In this document: piece by piece, positions 1-9,960 of the stretch
Numbering within the stretch: position 1 is the first letter of the stretch
Layout of the letters: each line of letters opens with the position of its first letter
Origin: Bromus sterilis
Taxonomy: Eukaryota; Streptophyta; Magnoliopsida; Poales; Poaceae
Reading direction: 5' to 3'
DNA length: 64,000 nt
Assembly: GCA_950022295.1 (NCBI GenBank)
Contig: OX465598.1
Span: forward strand, 174,734,001-174,798,000
The notes under the pieces: model-generated
Database searches by the model: none
What the model saw: the letters and a program-made list of their open reading frames with translations, nothing else
Told to the model about the DNA's origin: nothing
Position numbers and translations under genes: made by a program

Positions 1-1158
1 AGGGATGCTAAGGTGAAACGGCCCAAAGTACTCGTCTGGTCGAGCCTTGGTGAATTGCTCTAGCGGAAAATACCTTAGTAGCCCAATCATGTCCGTGCCC
101 CTCGACACAAACTTGGATACAAACGGTGTCAAGCAAAGTCCATGCCGCTGCAGGGCTTACAGGATCAATGCCGCCAGTCTCAGCACATACAGCCTTAACG
201 CATCTGTTATTGGCTCAACTTTCTTCATGCATCGCGCATGGAACCGTTGGGATTGAAGTCACGCTGTGGCAAGTCCCGGCCCTGCCATCTGTGCAACGGG
301 GCCTTACCTACGCGCGAGCTTGCGCGGCATCTGGGGTGCTGTGTGTCGCAGCCTAGGCAATTTTTGTAGGGGCGTAGTGCCAAAATAGAATGCACCCACT
401 CGGAGAACGATCGAGTGGACTAATAGCAGTCACTCGTGGAGCGTTTTGCAAGCTCGGACGAGGAAATAGCAAGAGATGCACCCACTCGGAGAGTCGTTGA
501 GTGGACTAGTAGTGTAAGCACCTGTGGAGCACTCGAGTTCCCGGGTGGATTGTCCTTATGTGTGCCTTTAGAGTCTTGCTTGTTAGTGCGATTAGCCACT
601 CGTGCACTTCTTCATCTAGGTGAGGGAGCAACCAAACTCTGTAGGTGTGTTTGTTTTGTTTGGAGGGCAGTGGCCACTCGCACCCTCGAGGCTTGGTCCA
701 TGTTGTCTGTGCTCTGTTTCATTAATGATAGGGCGCTCCCAATGGGAGTAAGATTTTGATATTATCAAAATTTTGAAAGAATAAAAAAACTGAAGAGTAG
801 GGCATCTTTCTCGTGACAGGTTTGCCTCTGCCGGTCCCGAATCGTCCCATCTGTGTTATCATGATGCAAGGGCTCGTACTGATTCTTGCTGATGACGCGC
901 TTGATGATGGTGGTAGGTTTGTGAACCGTCACATCTTCTTTGTCTTGGGTACTGTGCTCTGACCCTTCACTGTTGCTGCCTGTTGGGTTTCCAAGGCTGG
1001 CATGGGAACATGCATGATTTTATGCCGTGTTAAATGCCCCTTGATAGGAAAGGGCGTATCATCTTGGAATTCGTAGCGTTGCATGCGCCGGTCTTGATTA
1101 TTAATTGTGGAGCCGTTTGGATTTCTTGAAATGTTCCTCTTTTGCCCCCTGCTTGGCG
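1..1158. other. unassigned sequence upstream of the B3 reading frame
   Basis: No convincing protein was found here in either direction; the longest frame (436-759, plus, 107 codons) has no motif I recognise. By position it should be the promoter side of the antisense B3 frame and the last internal part of element F before its missing 3' LTR. It holds one imperfect direct repeat (391-442 and 477-530). No LTR end, primer site or polypurine tract is evident. Confidence 0.4.
391..530. repeat. imperfect direct repeat, two copies of about 52 bases
   Basis: Copies at 391-442 and 477-530 both start tgcacccactcggaga and both carry gagtggacta followed by tgtggagc or cgtggagc. The spacing is about 86 bases. 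Its role is unknown; it could be a local duplication in the upstream region of the B3 frame. Confidence 0.6.
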
Positions 1159-1167
1159 TATATATAT
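1159..1167 (+). promoter_or_regulatory. TATA-like box upstream of the B3 reading frame
   Basis: The stretch tatatatat in a locally GC-rich context lies 63 bases before the ancestral start position (1230) and about 115 before the first in-frame ATG (1281). This is the right distance for a plant core promoter. It fits the B3 frame having had its own promoter, opposite to the host element. There is no experimental support. Confidence 0.4.
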
Positions 1168-1344
1168 GTTGTTGTTATGGTGTGCAGCAACCATTCTTCT
1201 TCCATCTCTTTCTCCTCTACTTGCTTGACATAGCTCCAAAGCGCCGTGGTCGTGTAGCTTCTATCGGTTCTTCTTGTGGCATGGCTGGCCGAGGTCAAGG
1301 CCGCCATGGTCATGGTGCCCGTGCTCCTCGTTCTTCGCGGTGGG

Positions 1345-4300
1345 TGATACGTCCTAAACGTATCAATAATTTCTGCTTGCTCCATGCATGTTTTGTGTGA
1401 TATTGCTATGATTTAGATACACTTTCATACACTTTTGATCATATTTGGACTAACCTATTAACTCAGTTCTTCCTAGAGCCAGTTCCTGTTTTCTTCTGTT
1501 TTTCTATTTCATGTTTCCCCCATACTAAAAGTGCTCCAAAAATTTGGGAAAATCCAATATAAAATCAGCGTACCAGAAGCTTCCGGAAGAGACAAAGTGG
1601 GCCCAGAGGGCCACCACCAGGCGCCCAGACACCCTCCCGGCGCGCCCTAGGGTCGGGCCGCGCCAGGGGGCCGCCTAGACCCCTGGTGGCCCCCTGCCCC
1701 CCTTCGCCTATTTATTCTACGTCACAGGAAACTTCCAAAGACAAAACCCTTTGTCGCGATCTCGCCTTTGTTCCGCTGCCTCCGCACTTCCAAGATCGGG
1801 AGCGCCAGCAGACCTATTCCCGGCACCCTGCCGGAGGGAGGATTGACCTCCGAGAGCTTCTCCTCCACCATGGACAATACCCGGATGATCCGTGAATAGT
1901 CTACCTTGGACCATGGGTCCATGATCAGTAGCTATGTGATGTTCTCCTCCCCTCTTTGTTCTTCATGGATTAAAACCTTCTGAGCTGCCCTACATGATAA
2001 GGGCACATATCTAATTCTTTCTGCTGTTGCTATGCTGAGTTTGCTGGTATCTAATGGATTATGAGACTATGTTCAGTTTGTGATAGAGTAATATATTTGG
2101 TTCTTATCTTTTATATTTTTGTTCTTGAGTAATTCTTGCATGTTCTCCGTTGTTGTTTATTGCTTTGGCCAAGTAGTAGGTAGTGACTCCAAGTGGGAAC
2201 GTTATGCTCGATTGTGGGATCATGCCCCCTGATGACTAGCTTGAGTGATAGAAACATGAGTCTTGGGGATGTGCTGTTGCCACAAGGGGGGAAAACAACG
2301 GTGCTTCTAACCGCGGTTGCAAAGATTGTTAACTTTACGCAAAGTTCTTTTAATGCAGTTGTTTGTTGCTTTGGGTTTACACTTTCGGTCTACTTATTTT
2401 GGCGTACCGCCGATGCTTTTGAGCCTCTTCCTTTCTTTGTAGCATAGTTAGCATTGTAGTGCGTTTTTAATCATGTCAATTGCCCAGCTGTGATTTGTTT
2501 ACCTCGGATAGCAGTTTTATCGTCTTTTGAGAGAGAGATATCACTAGTGAACATCATGGGACCCCGGTCCATATTGTCATCACTGTTTCCATGCTCAATT
2601 TATTTCCTGCTTTTACTTTCCAGTAGCTATCACTATTATCCTTTATCCCTTGTGTTTGATGCTTTGTAAACGAAAAGGCTTGAGAGATTGACAACCTCTC
2701 TGAACTTCGTTGGGATCAAAGTTATTTATATATGTGTGCAGGTCCACGTCAACCGCCCAATTTATAGCGCCATTGTCACATACTTGCCAGTTTCGGAGTC
2801 CTACGGGAGACAAACACTATCCTCTAAGTTAGGGGAAATTTGCTGCTATCCTACATCTCACCTTCCACTTGGGGTAACCAACGAAGGGTGAGAAGCCATT
2901 ATTTTCACAACCCTCTGTTAGGTATGAGCTAGGATCAAGTCTCGCTTTGCATCATGGAAATTTTTCAAAAAGAAATTGAAATGGGAGAAGAAACCCCCCA
3001 AATGAAATTAATTCAAATGGCCAGAATACAAGCTGCTCCAAAAATTCCTTTTGCATTTTTGAAAAGTCTCATAAATGAGTGTGATCACATATCAAGTGAT
3101 GTGGGACCTACCCCATGCTCATGGATTTTTCAAATATTCAAACAGGAGCATGGATTTAAATTTAAACCAATCTTTGAATTAAAGTTCAACTAATTTGTAT
3201 TTTAAAAATGTTCAACTTTTGTATGTGACTAGTCACTGGTCATGTAAAGCCATATATAAATTTTGGGCATTTATAAAAAATGTCTAGCTATTTTTTTAGC
3301 CAAGACAAAACAAATATCAGAAAATAATTAGAAAAGAAAAAGAACAGAGAAGAGAGAGAAGAGGCCCAACTCAAGCCTGGCCGGCCCAGCAGCATGCCCA
3401 GCCCACCTCTCTCCTTGGCGTCTTCCTCCCCGCGCCCACAAGCTGCTGGGTGGAATGCATGCAGCATGCCACCGCGCTGCCGACGAGCTCCCCGCCACCT
3501 CCTGCTTCCCCGCGTCCACGTCTCGACGCCTGGAGACGTCCCGAAGCGCCCTCGGTCTTTTCCCCCTCTCACATGCCCTTCCCGTGCTCTCCTTCCGAGA
3601 GCGCCGCCGCTCACCGAAGAGCCCCCGCGTGGCCAACGCCGTCGAGGAACAGAGCCACCGTGTCCAGAGGATTCGCCATCGTCGACTACGCCAAGCCGCG
3701 GAAGGAATAGAGCCAGAAGCCCCGTAGACGATGCCAAAGCCACCAAGTCGCCGCCGGCCACCGTGAAGATCCTCGCCGAATTCCATCGCTGTTGAGCCCT
3801 CCCCGCCTCCAACCAATGCACCACCGTACTCCCTGCATCTCGGTGAGATTTTCCCCTCACCCAGCTAGCCCCCTCTCGCCCTCTGTCTTGCGCCACCATG
3901 GGAGCCGAGCTCTGTCGCCACCATGGACGACGGTTAGGTCTCTCATGTGCCCCTTTTCCCTCGTGGTGGTGTCCATTGAGTTCCCGGAGCCACCTGGAGC
4001 GCAGCTCACTACTTCGTGCCCCCTCCTTTGCACCGTAGAACCACCCGCGTCGCCACCGTGCTTCGGTTGCCGCCGGTGAGGCCCCCGCCGTCGCCTCCGT
4101 CACCCCCTGGCCGCGACGTGGCTTCCACGCGACGCGCGAGTGCACGGGTTGCACTCCAGTACCTCTGGCACTGCGAATCATGCCCCGCACAACCGTCCCG
4201 AGGAGCTCCGCCGTGCTGGGTGGTCGCCGGCGTTGAGCCGCCGGCGAGGTGACGTGGCTAGGCGTTTAGCACTAATTAACCACCCCGAGTGTCACATAAA

Positions 4301-6531
4301 GGTGGGTCCAGGGCCCCCTCTAATCTCTCTGTTAATTTCATTAACAGGGACTTAACCCAGAGAGGCTGACAAGGTGACCCCACAGGTCAGTTTGACCATA
4401 GTCAAACCCCTGATGTCATGCTGATGCAATGATGACGCAATAAACCCTTTTCCAATTAAAAGAAATTACAGAAAAGTCAGAAAATAGGATAAACTTTGGA
4501 AAATCATAACTAATTCATTTTAACTCCAAATTGGACAAATAATATGTCTAAAATTATCAGAAAAATGCAAGGAATGTGAATATGGACTTTGTTTTCAAGT
4601 TTGATCAATTTAAATTGGGTGAACAATAGCATTTGTCCATATGGAATTATTTTGACTTCAAATTTGGAGTGATTTTGCAAATGACTTTGCATTCCACTTC
4701 TTTTAAATGGAATTGCCAATACATTGTGACTATGAACATCACACTACATTATTGATCATGTGTTTGAGCATTGCATTTATATTGATCCGATGTTTGCCAT
4801 GCTTGTCCGGATAGAAGTGGAGCCAGAACCGGAGGCACCCCCTTCGTTGAAGACACCGTGTGTGAACCTCGTCAGCAAGGCAAGCAAAAACCCATTGGTC
4901 ATGTCGATAAAAACCCATTTCCCTCTAAGTCTCACTTATGCATGAAATAGGATGATCACCTTGTTATCGATTCTACCGCATAGTTGAACCATATACTTTG
5001 CATGACCTATCATCTTGTCACAGTATGAAGCAAAACACAATCCTAGCTGACATAGGAGTTGATTGATATCATGTGGCCCCTGCAACTGTTACTTCTTATT
5101 GAATGCTTAGAGTTTACAATGAGGATACTTTGATCTGTGAGTCGGGATGGTAGCAATCATGTCGAAGAAGGTGAAACAGTGTTGGTGAATCTACCCTAAT
5201 ACAAGGTGAATGATGAGAGGCTGTGTAGGAGTACACAGTGGGTTGTCTCCTTGAACACCGCCCTAAGCCCGAGTTCTTGTGTGGTGATCCAACATGAAGA
5301 GTACTACCACATGTTGGGAAAATGGACCCCCGCTCAACCTACTAACTCACCCCTTCTCGGTTCAATGAGTCGCAGTAGTTCGGAGTTCTGGTAGGTCTGT
5401 CGCACGGTCTGCGAAGTGAAAGAACGGCTATTCAGACCGGCTTGGGACTCTGCACACATCTTCTGGGACCACATCGGTAAACCGGCCGGGTTCACGACAT
5501 GGAATCCAACCCAGATAGGCATCTCCATTGGATTTGAGTTGGCTGTGAGTTAAAAGTAGTGGAGATTATCCTCGCCGACACCCGCTTGAATGGTGTCGAG
5601 GCCAAGGCGGTAACTGATAGTTTCATGTGTGTAGCAGTACACCCCTGCAGGGTTAATAAACTATTCGAATAGCCGAGTCTGCGGTAAGGGACTACTTCGA
5701 AAGTTGTGCCTGATTATTCGACAACTTGAACTGGATACTTGTAAACTTGCCAAGATAAGCGTGAGTGCTATGGCGTGCTTTCTCGTGGGAAGTCGAGAAG
5801 GACACCATAGTGGTGTAATTGGTTGGAGACATGTAGTGGACTCGTGTACGCTTCTTACCTCAAGTCTGGTACTCGTAGTTCAGGACTAGCCAAGTCAAAG
5901 CTGGCACTTCTTCTTATGAACCCCACCTTCCTTTACCTTGATACATGTGCATGAGTAGTATATCTCCTACGTAAGTGTTGCTGAGTATGACTTTGTACTC
6001 ACGTTTGCTTATTCTATGTTTTAGATGAACCCACTGAACCCGATGGTGGATTCTTCCTGGAGCTCGATGACTGATCAAGCTAGTGTAGTCCCAGTCAGAC
6101 GACTGGTCCCTCGTGGAAGGGCTTGTTTACAAATAAGGGTTCTCTAAGCCATTGCTCGAGACTCCGTCTCGTGCACACTTTGTTGTATGATCGAGCCCGC
6201 CCTAGACCCCAACTAAGTGATCGGGCTGGAATAAGTCTATGTAAGTGTTATAATACAATCGATAGTATGGTCGAGGCGACTTGTCTATGAGTATGGGAGT
6301 TCATCACCCATATCATTTAGACTTGTGTGCGGACGATGAGGACCCATCTCAGTTGATCATCCGGCCTGTATGGGATGCCCCTCACGTTTGATGCTTTCCG
6401 AGAATGTTCGGTGCTTGGCCTTGTCTGCTTAGACAAGTGGGTACGGTTCTCGGCTCTCCATATGATTGTGTTGTAGCGGGACTTGCATACGCTAACCCCG
6501 GGTCCCGACAATTATCATATCTCGCACATCA
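1345..6531 (+). mobile_element. Athila-type solo LTR, interrupted by a Tekay-like solo LTR
   Basis: The LTR begins TGATACGTCC at 1345 and ends acatca at 6531, with its last part (6516-6531) displaced by the 2903-6510 insertion. It is the same family as the minus-strand LTRs at 18446-20119 and 31657-33299 but on the plus strand. It shares the A-rich start, the cggcaccctgccgg-type leader and the end region ctaagttaggggaaatttg. The flanks are gtggg (1340-1344) and gcggg (6532-6536), a TSD with one C/T change. No internal domain remains, so it is a solo LTR left by LTR-LTR recombination. It lies inside the B3 reading frame. Confidence 0.82.
2903..6510 (+). mobile_element. Tekay-like solo LTR, family A
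   Basis: A 3.6 kb LTR homologous along its length to 48524-52409 and 60640-63886. It is flanked by the perfect 5-base duplication attat (2898-2902 and 6511-6515). The start reads TTTCACAACCC where relatives read TGTCACAACCC, so the terminal TG has decayed; the end is the usual cccgaca. It contains the GC-rich leader (about 3360-4250), which yields long but meaningless frames, and an AT-rich stretch at 4430-4960. No internal domain is present. It is nested in the Athila-type solo LTR. Confidence 0.88.
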
Positions 6532-7237
6532 GCGGGGGCGCGGTGGTGCTGCGATGGTGCCTGCCAGGGCTGCTGCGGAGGAAGGCGTCTGGCGCTATTA
6601 TTTTCTTCTGTGCATTCTTAGCCGGACTGCTAGTCGAATTCCTCTTCCGATTTCTTTTGCTCTGATTATTTCTGAGATTAACTTGATATGTCTTTGGCTT
6701 CAGCTTCAAGGGTTCTCCCTGTCCCCTTTGTGGATAGATCTCCAAGTTGATAGTTCTTTCTTGATCTTCTTGTGGTCTGGTTGGAGGTCGTTCTCTCGTA
6801 AACTGAATCTGCACGAGGGTGATAGTCTTTGCTTCCGTTTCGATGGTGAAGATACTCTCACCATTCATGCTTTTGATGCTGGTGGGAATCATCTGGAACC
6901 TTACTGGGAGAGCTTGAGCAGTGACAGTTCTGGAGAATCAAGGGGTGCTTCAGCTTCTCTTCCTTCTTCTCTTGGCGGTTCGGTTGTGGCTTCTTCTTCT
7001 GCCGACTCCTCGACTGGTGGTGCATGCTCTTCTAGTTCTAAACAGGACTCCGATGTCAAGCCACCTATCAAGCGAGTGCACCGGTAGGTCAAGGCCAACA
7101 AGCTCGAGGGGGAGGCGGGCTTCACCACGTGTCTTAGGGTAGAAATTTCCCTTTGTCTGTGATGATGGTCGTCAAGATGTGGGAAAGTGCCAATTATCTC
7201 AGCATGAGCACGCATGTAGAAGTCATAATTCCTTGTA

Positions 7238-7378
7238 ATGCTTGGCCGTGTACTCCTTTTGATGTATAAAAAAAATTGTCCTTGAGTGCTTGACCTTGTA
7301 TCCCTTTGATGTATAAGAGAAATTGTCCTCCAGTGCTTGACCTTGTATCCCTTTGAGGTATAACAGAAAATGTTGTGG
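7238..7378 (+). repeat. tandem repeat, three units of about 47 bases
   Basis: Units start near 7238, 7285 and 7332. Each contains gcttgaccttgtatccctt (first copy slightly diverged) followed by gatgtataa or gaggtataa and an A-rich tract. They lie just downstream of the B3 stop codon. The first copy is the most diverged. Confidence 0.7.
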
Positions 7379-7863
7379 AGTGTCTGATCCATCGGGGGCC
7401 TAGGTTTGTGATAATATCGGGTGCGCGGCAGCGCTTCTGATAGGATTATCCCCCGAGGCTATGTTCGACTCATATAGTCAGGCATAGGATAGAGTTGTTC
7501 CGTTAAACTGGCCCCATTATGTCGTTTGATCTGTACTATAATACTCGTCGGGTGTGCGACCACGCTCCCGGTGGGAGTATCCCCCGATGCTTTGGTCAAT
7601 TTCTTGCGATCGGGCGAAGACTTTAAACTTCCTTTTCCGATGTGGCGGTGCTGTTCTCCTCGAGGGATTCTAGTGCTTTTATTTTCATAAGGTCCTTGTT
7701 ATTCTTGTATGATGTGCGTTGTCCCTTGACTCTTCGAGGGTAAGATAATTTTTCTAGAAGGGAGGATCTTGAGGGTAGTATCTTTGCTTCGAACCTTTGG
7801 TGTAAATTTTGCCAATGTATGATCATCGAGGGGCGGAAGAAAAACTCCTTGAGTAAAAAAGGA

Positions 7864-8240
7864 AAGTTTATACTTGAGCCCGCGAGTGTCGAAATAGTGT
7901 AGTTAGGTAGGCGAAAAATGCTTCAGAGGAGAGGGTGAGTCTGCGCTTGAGCCCCCGAGTGCCAGAGTATTGTCGTCGCATAAGCGAGACACGCCTCAGG
8001 GGGGAGGGTGAGTCCACGCTCGAGCCCCCAGTGCTGGAGTATTATCGTCGCGTAAGCGAAAAATGCCTCGGGGGAGAAGTCAGTCCGTGCTTGAGCCCCC
8101 GAGTTCCAGAGTATTATCATTGCGTAAGCGAAAAAAGCCTCGGGGGAGAAGGCTAGTCCACGCTCGAGCCCCCGAGTGCCAGGGTATTGTCGTTGCGTAA
8201 CCGTATAACACCTCGGGGGAGAGGGTGAGTCCCCAAAGTA
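7864..8240 (-). repeat. tandem repeat, about five units of about 72 bases
   Basis: Units repeat the pattern cgagcccccgagtgccag, then agtattatcgtcgcgtaagc, then gcctcgggggagaagg, with period about 72 bases and substitutions between copies. The outermost copies are the most degraded. The array sits a few hundred bases past F's integrase end. Each unit pairs cccccgag with ctcgggggag, so units can fold on themselves. Confidence 0.75.
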
Positions 8241-8471
8241 TTGTAATTTGGGCAACATATGTTTTGTTGCTTTTAGTCTTTTACATGGGTTGCCTCTCGG
8301 CGGTTCCCCCGATATCAAGGTGCTGGGGAGAAAGTGTCAGTGGGTAGTTTATGGGTAGTAGAGGCGTAGGTTTCAAACGTTCCACGGGTTTCCCACGTCT
8401 TCGTCGGGCTTCGTGTTCTTCAGTCTATAGGCCCCTCATCCTATTACTTCTGAGATTATGTAGGGTCCTTC

Positions 8472-8875
8472 CTACTTTGGGGCGAGCTTATGGACATTCT
8501 CTTGTGTTGGCCCTAGGACGAGGTCCCCTTCGCTAAAAATTCTTGTTCGGAGTCGGCTTCTTTGGTATGTGCGTAGTTTGTCTTGATACCCTTCTGACCG
8601 TGCTAGGGTTGTGTCTCTTGGTTCATGCGCGATGTCTTTGTTTTCTGCGAGTGCGTCTTCTTCTTCTTCCTCTTCGTACCTCGTGATGCGAGGGGCTGCA
8701 AATTTGAGGTCATGTGGGAGTACTGCCTCTTCTCCGTACACCATGAAGAAGGGTGTGTATTGGTTCGAGGCATTAGGCGTGGTTTGTAGGCTCCATAGGA
8801 TGACGGGCAACTCTTCTATCCAGTTACTTGTGGCCTACTCGAGTGGTGCGAGGAGCCACTTTTTGATGCCGCCGC
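8472..8875 (-). pseudogene. pol: element F integrase C-terminal part (relic)
   Basis: The minus strand reads an integrase tail typical of Tat-type polyproteins: LPVILWSLQTTPNAS (the conserved LWS.RTTP block), then FFMVYGEEAVLPHDL, an acidic stretch, and FSEGDLVL near the end. Upstream in the same direction a stop interrupts the IKKWLLAPLE segment near 8840. The right edge is the A' insertion: bases 8871-8875 (gccgc) are duplicated at 16419-16423, and the reading continues there into the catalytic core. The ORF ends at 8472 without the usual longer tail. Confidence 0.8.
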
Positions 8876-9960
8876 TGTCACAGCCCCAACTAGGGTAAGT
8901 GCTAGGGCTTGCTTGACCCTTTGCATCATGTGAAAAATTCAAAAAGAAATTCAAAAATGGGGAAAATAAAAGCCCTAGAGAACTTTATTCCAAAGGCCAG
9001 ATAAAAATTGCTTCCAAAAATTCCTCTGCTATTTTTGAAAAGTCTTATAAATATGCATGATCACATATAAAGCGACGTGGGTCCCACTGCATGCACCAAG
9101 ATTTCTCAAAAATTCCAAACAGGGCATGGAAATTAAATAAAACCCCAATTTGAATTGAAATTCAAATAGTTTGAATTTAAAAAATCTTCAAAACTTGGGA
9201 GTGGCTAGTTATATGCCATGTAAATCCAAATTAAAATTTTGGGGATTTTATAAAATGCTTTGCTATTTTTTTATTCAAAGAAAAACAAATAAAAAGAAAA
9301 TAAAACAGAGAAAAATAGAAAAGGAAAGGAGCCCAAACACCTGGGCCAAGTGGCCAATTCGGCCCAGCCCAAAAGGACACCCCCGTCTTCTTCCCAGGAC
9401 AGCCTGGCAGGAAGCTCGCCGGTGGGCACCGCATGGCCGCCAGGCAGCTGCCTGGCTGCCCCCTTCAACTTATCCGACGCTGTGGAGGCCCTGGAGAAGC
9501 CCCAAACCACTTCCCCCTCCTCTGGCTCACTTTCCCCCTCTCCCTCTCGCGATTTCTTCGTCGACAGGGAACCCACTGGAGCACCGCCGTGGAAAGCACG
9601 TAACCGACGAGCTCCTCAGCCCCCGCCACCTTGTCCAGCACGCGCAGCGCACTCGTCTCCATCCCCGAGCCGAAGATCGCGAGCCCGGAGACACTGGAGC
9701 CGCCGATTTCTTCAATGTCGCCTCGCCGGAGCCGCGGGAGCTCGCCGAGAAATACGTTGCCACCGAGCCATCCCCGCCGTAGCCGTCAGCGCCATTGACT
9801 CCGGGATGAGATCCCCATCTTTCCCCCCTATCCCCAGCCTCTCCCGTGCCTAGAACCCTCACGCCCGTCGAGCTTGTCTTCGGCCGACGTGCGCACGTCG
9901 TCGCTGGCGTAGTCTCCGGCAGCGCAGGTGACTCCCTCCTGCACCAATCGAAGCAGGGGC
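8876..9960 (+). repeat. truncated 5' LTR of A'
   Basis: Homologous from its first base to 12642-13720 of the 3' LTR, including the shared caactagggtaagtgctagg start. Homology stops at 9960, where the end of LTR G begins. It includes the proline-rich GC leader, whose frames are not genes. Confidence 0.88.

Larger units (their letters stand above)
1230..7087 (+). pseudogene. B3 DNA-binding-domain protein, antisense cargo of element F, split by a nested solo-LTR insertion
   Basis: Two blocks, 1230-1344 and 6532-7087, join in one open frame once the Athila-type solo LTR and one TSD copy are discounted. The N-terminus is basic, Gly/Arg-rich (GRGQGRHGHGARAPRSSR). Bases about 6590-6890 encode a B3-like fold: a YYFLL beta strand, PISFA, then GWRSFSRKLNLHEGDSLCF and a final TIHAFDAGG strand. 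This matches the B3 family pattern of GW..F....L..GD..F.f. The tail is Ser-rich and ends with a small basic cluster (KPPIKRVHR), possibly a nuclear signal. B3 proteins bind DNA and act as plant transcription factors. The likely original start at 1230 reads ATA followed by Ala-Pro-Lys-Arg-Arg; the next in-frame Met is at 1281. It ends TAG at 7085. It runs opposite to, and just downstream of, F's integrase. The B3 call is motif-based; a captured host gene and a long-standing retroelement accessory gene are both possible. Confidence 0.72.
7088..8471. other. 3' non-coding region of element F, repeat-rich
   Basis: The sequence lies between the stop of the plus-strand B3 frame and the end of the minus-strand integrase, so the two frames converge here. 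I see no protein. It holds two tandem repeat arrays (7238-7378 and 7864-8240) and several gatgtataa motifs just after the B3 stop that could have served as polyadenylation elements. Long GC-rich spacers between integrase and the 3' LTR are common in Tat-type elements. Confidence 0.55.

Noticed and set aside
436..759. 107-codon plus-strand frame near the left edge
   Set aside because: No recognisable motif, spans a local repeat; likely chance.
3288..4190. 300-codon minus-strand frame and its overlapping plus-strand frames
   Set aside because: It lies in the GC-rich leader of a family A LTR. Equivalent frames appear in every copy (9271-9853, 13102-13869, 48938-49528) on both strands with no domain, so it is a composition effect.
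7864..8240. regular repeats that might suggest a CRISPR-like array
   Set aside because: Units are contiguous and diverged with no unique spacers, and the context is a plant retrotransposon.
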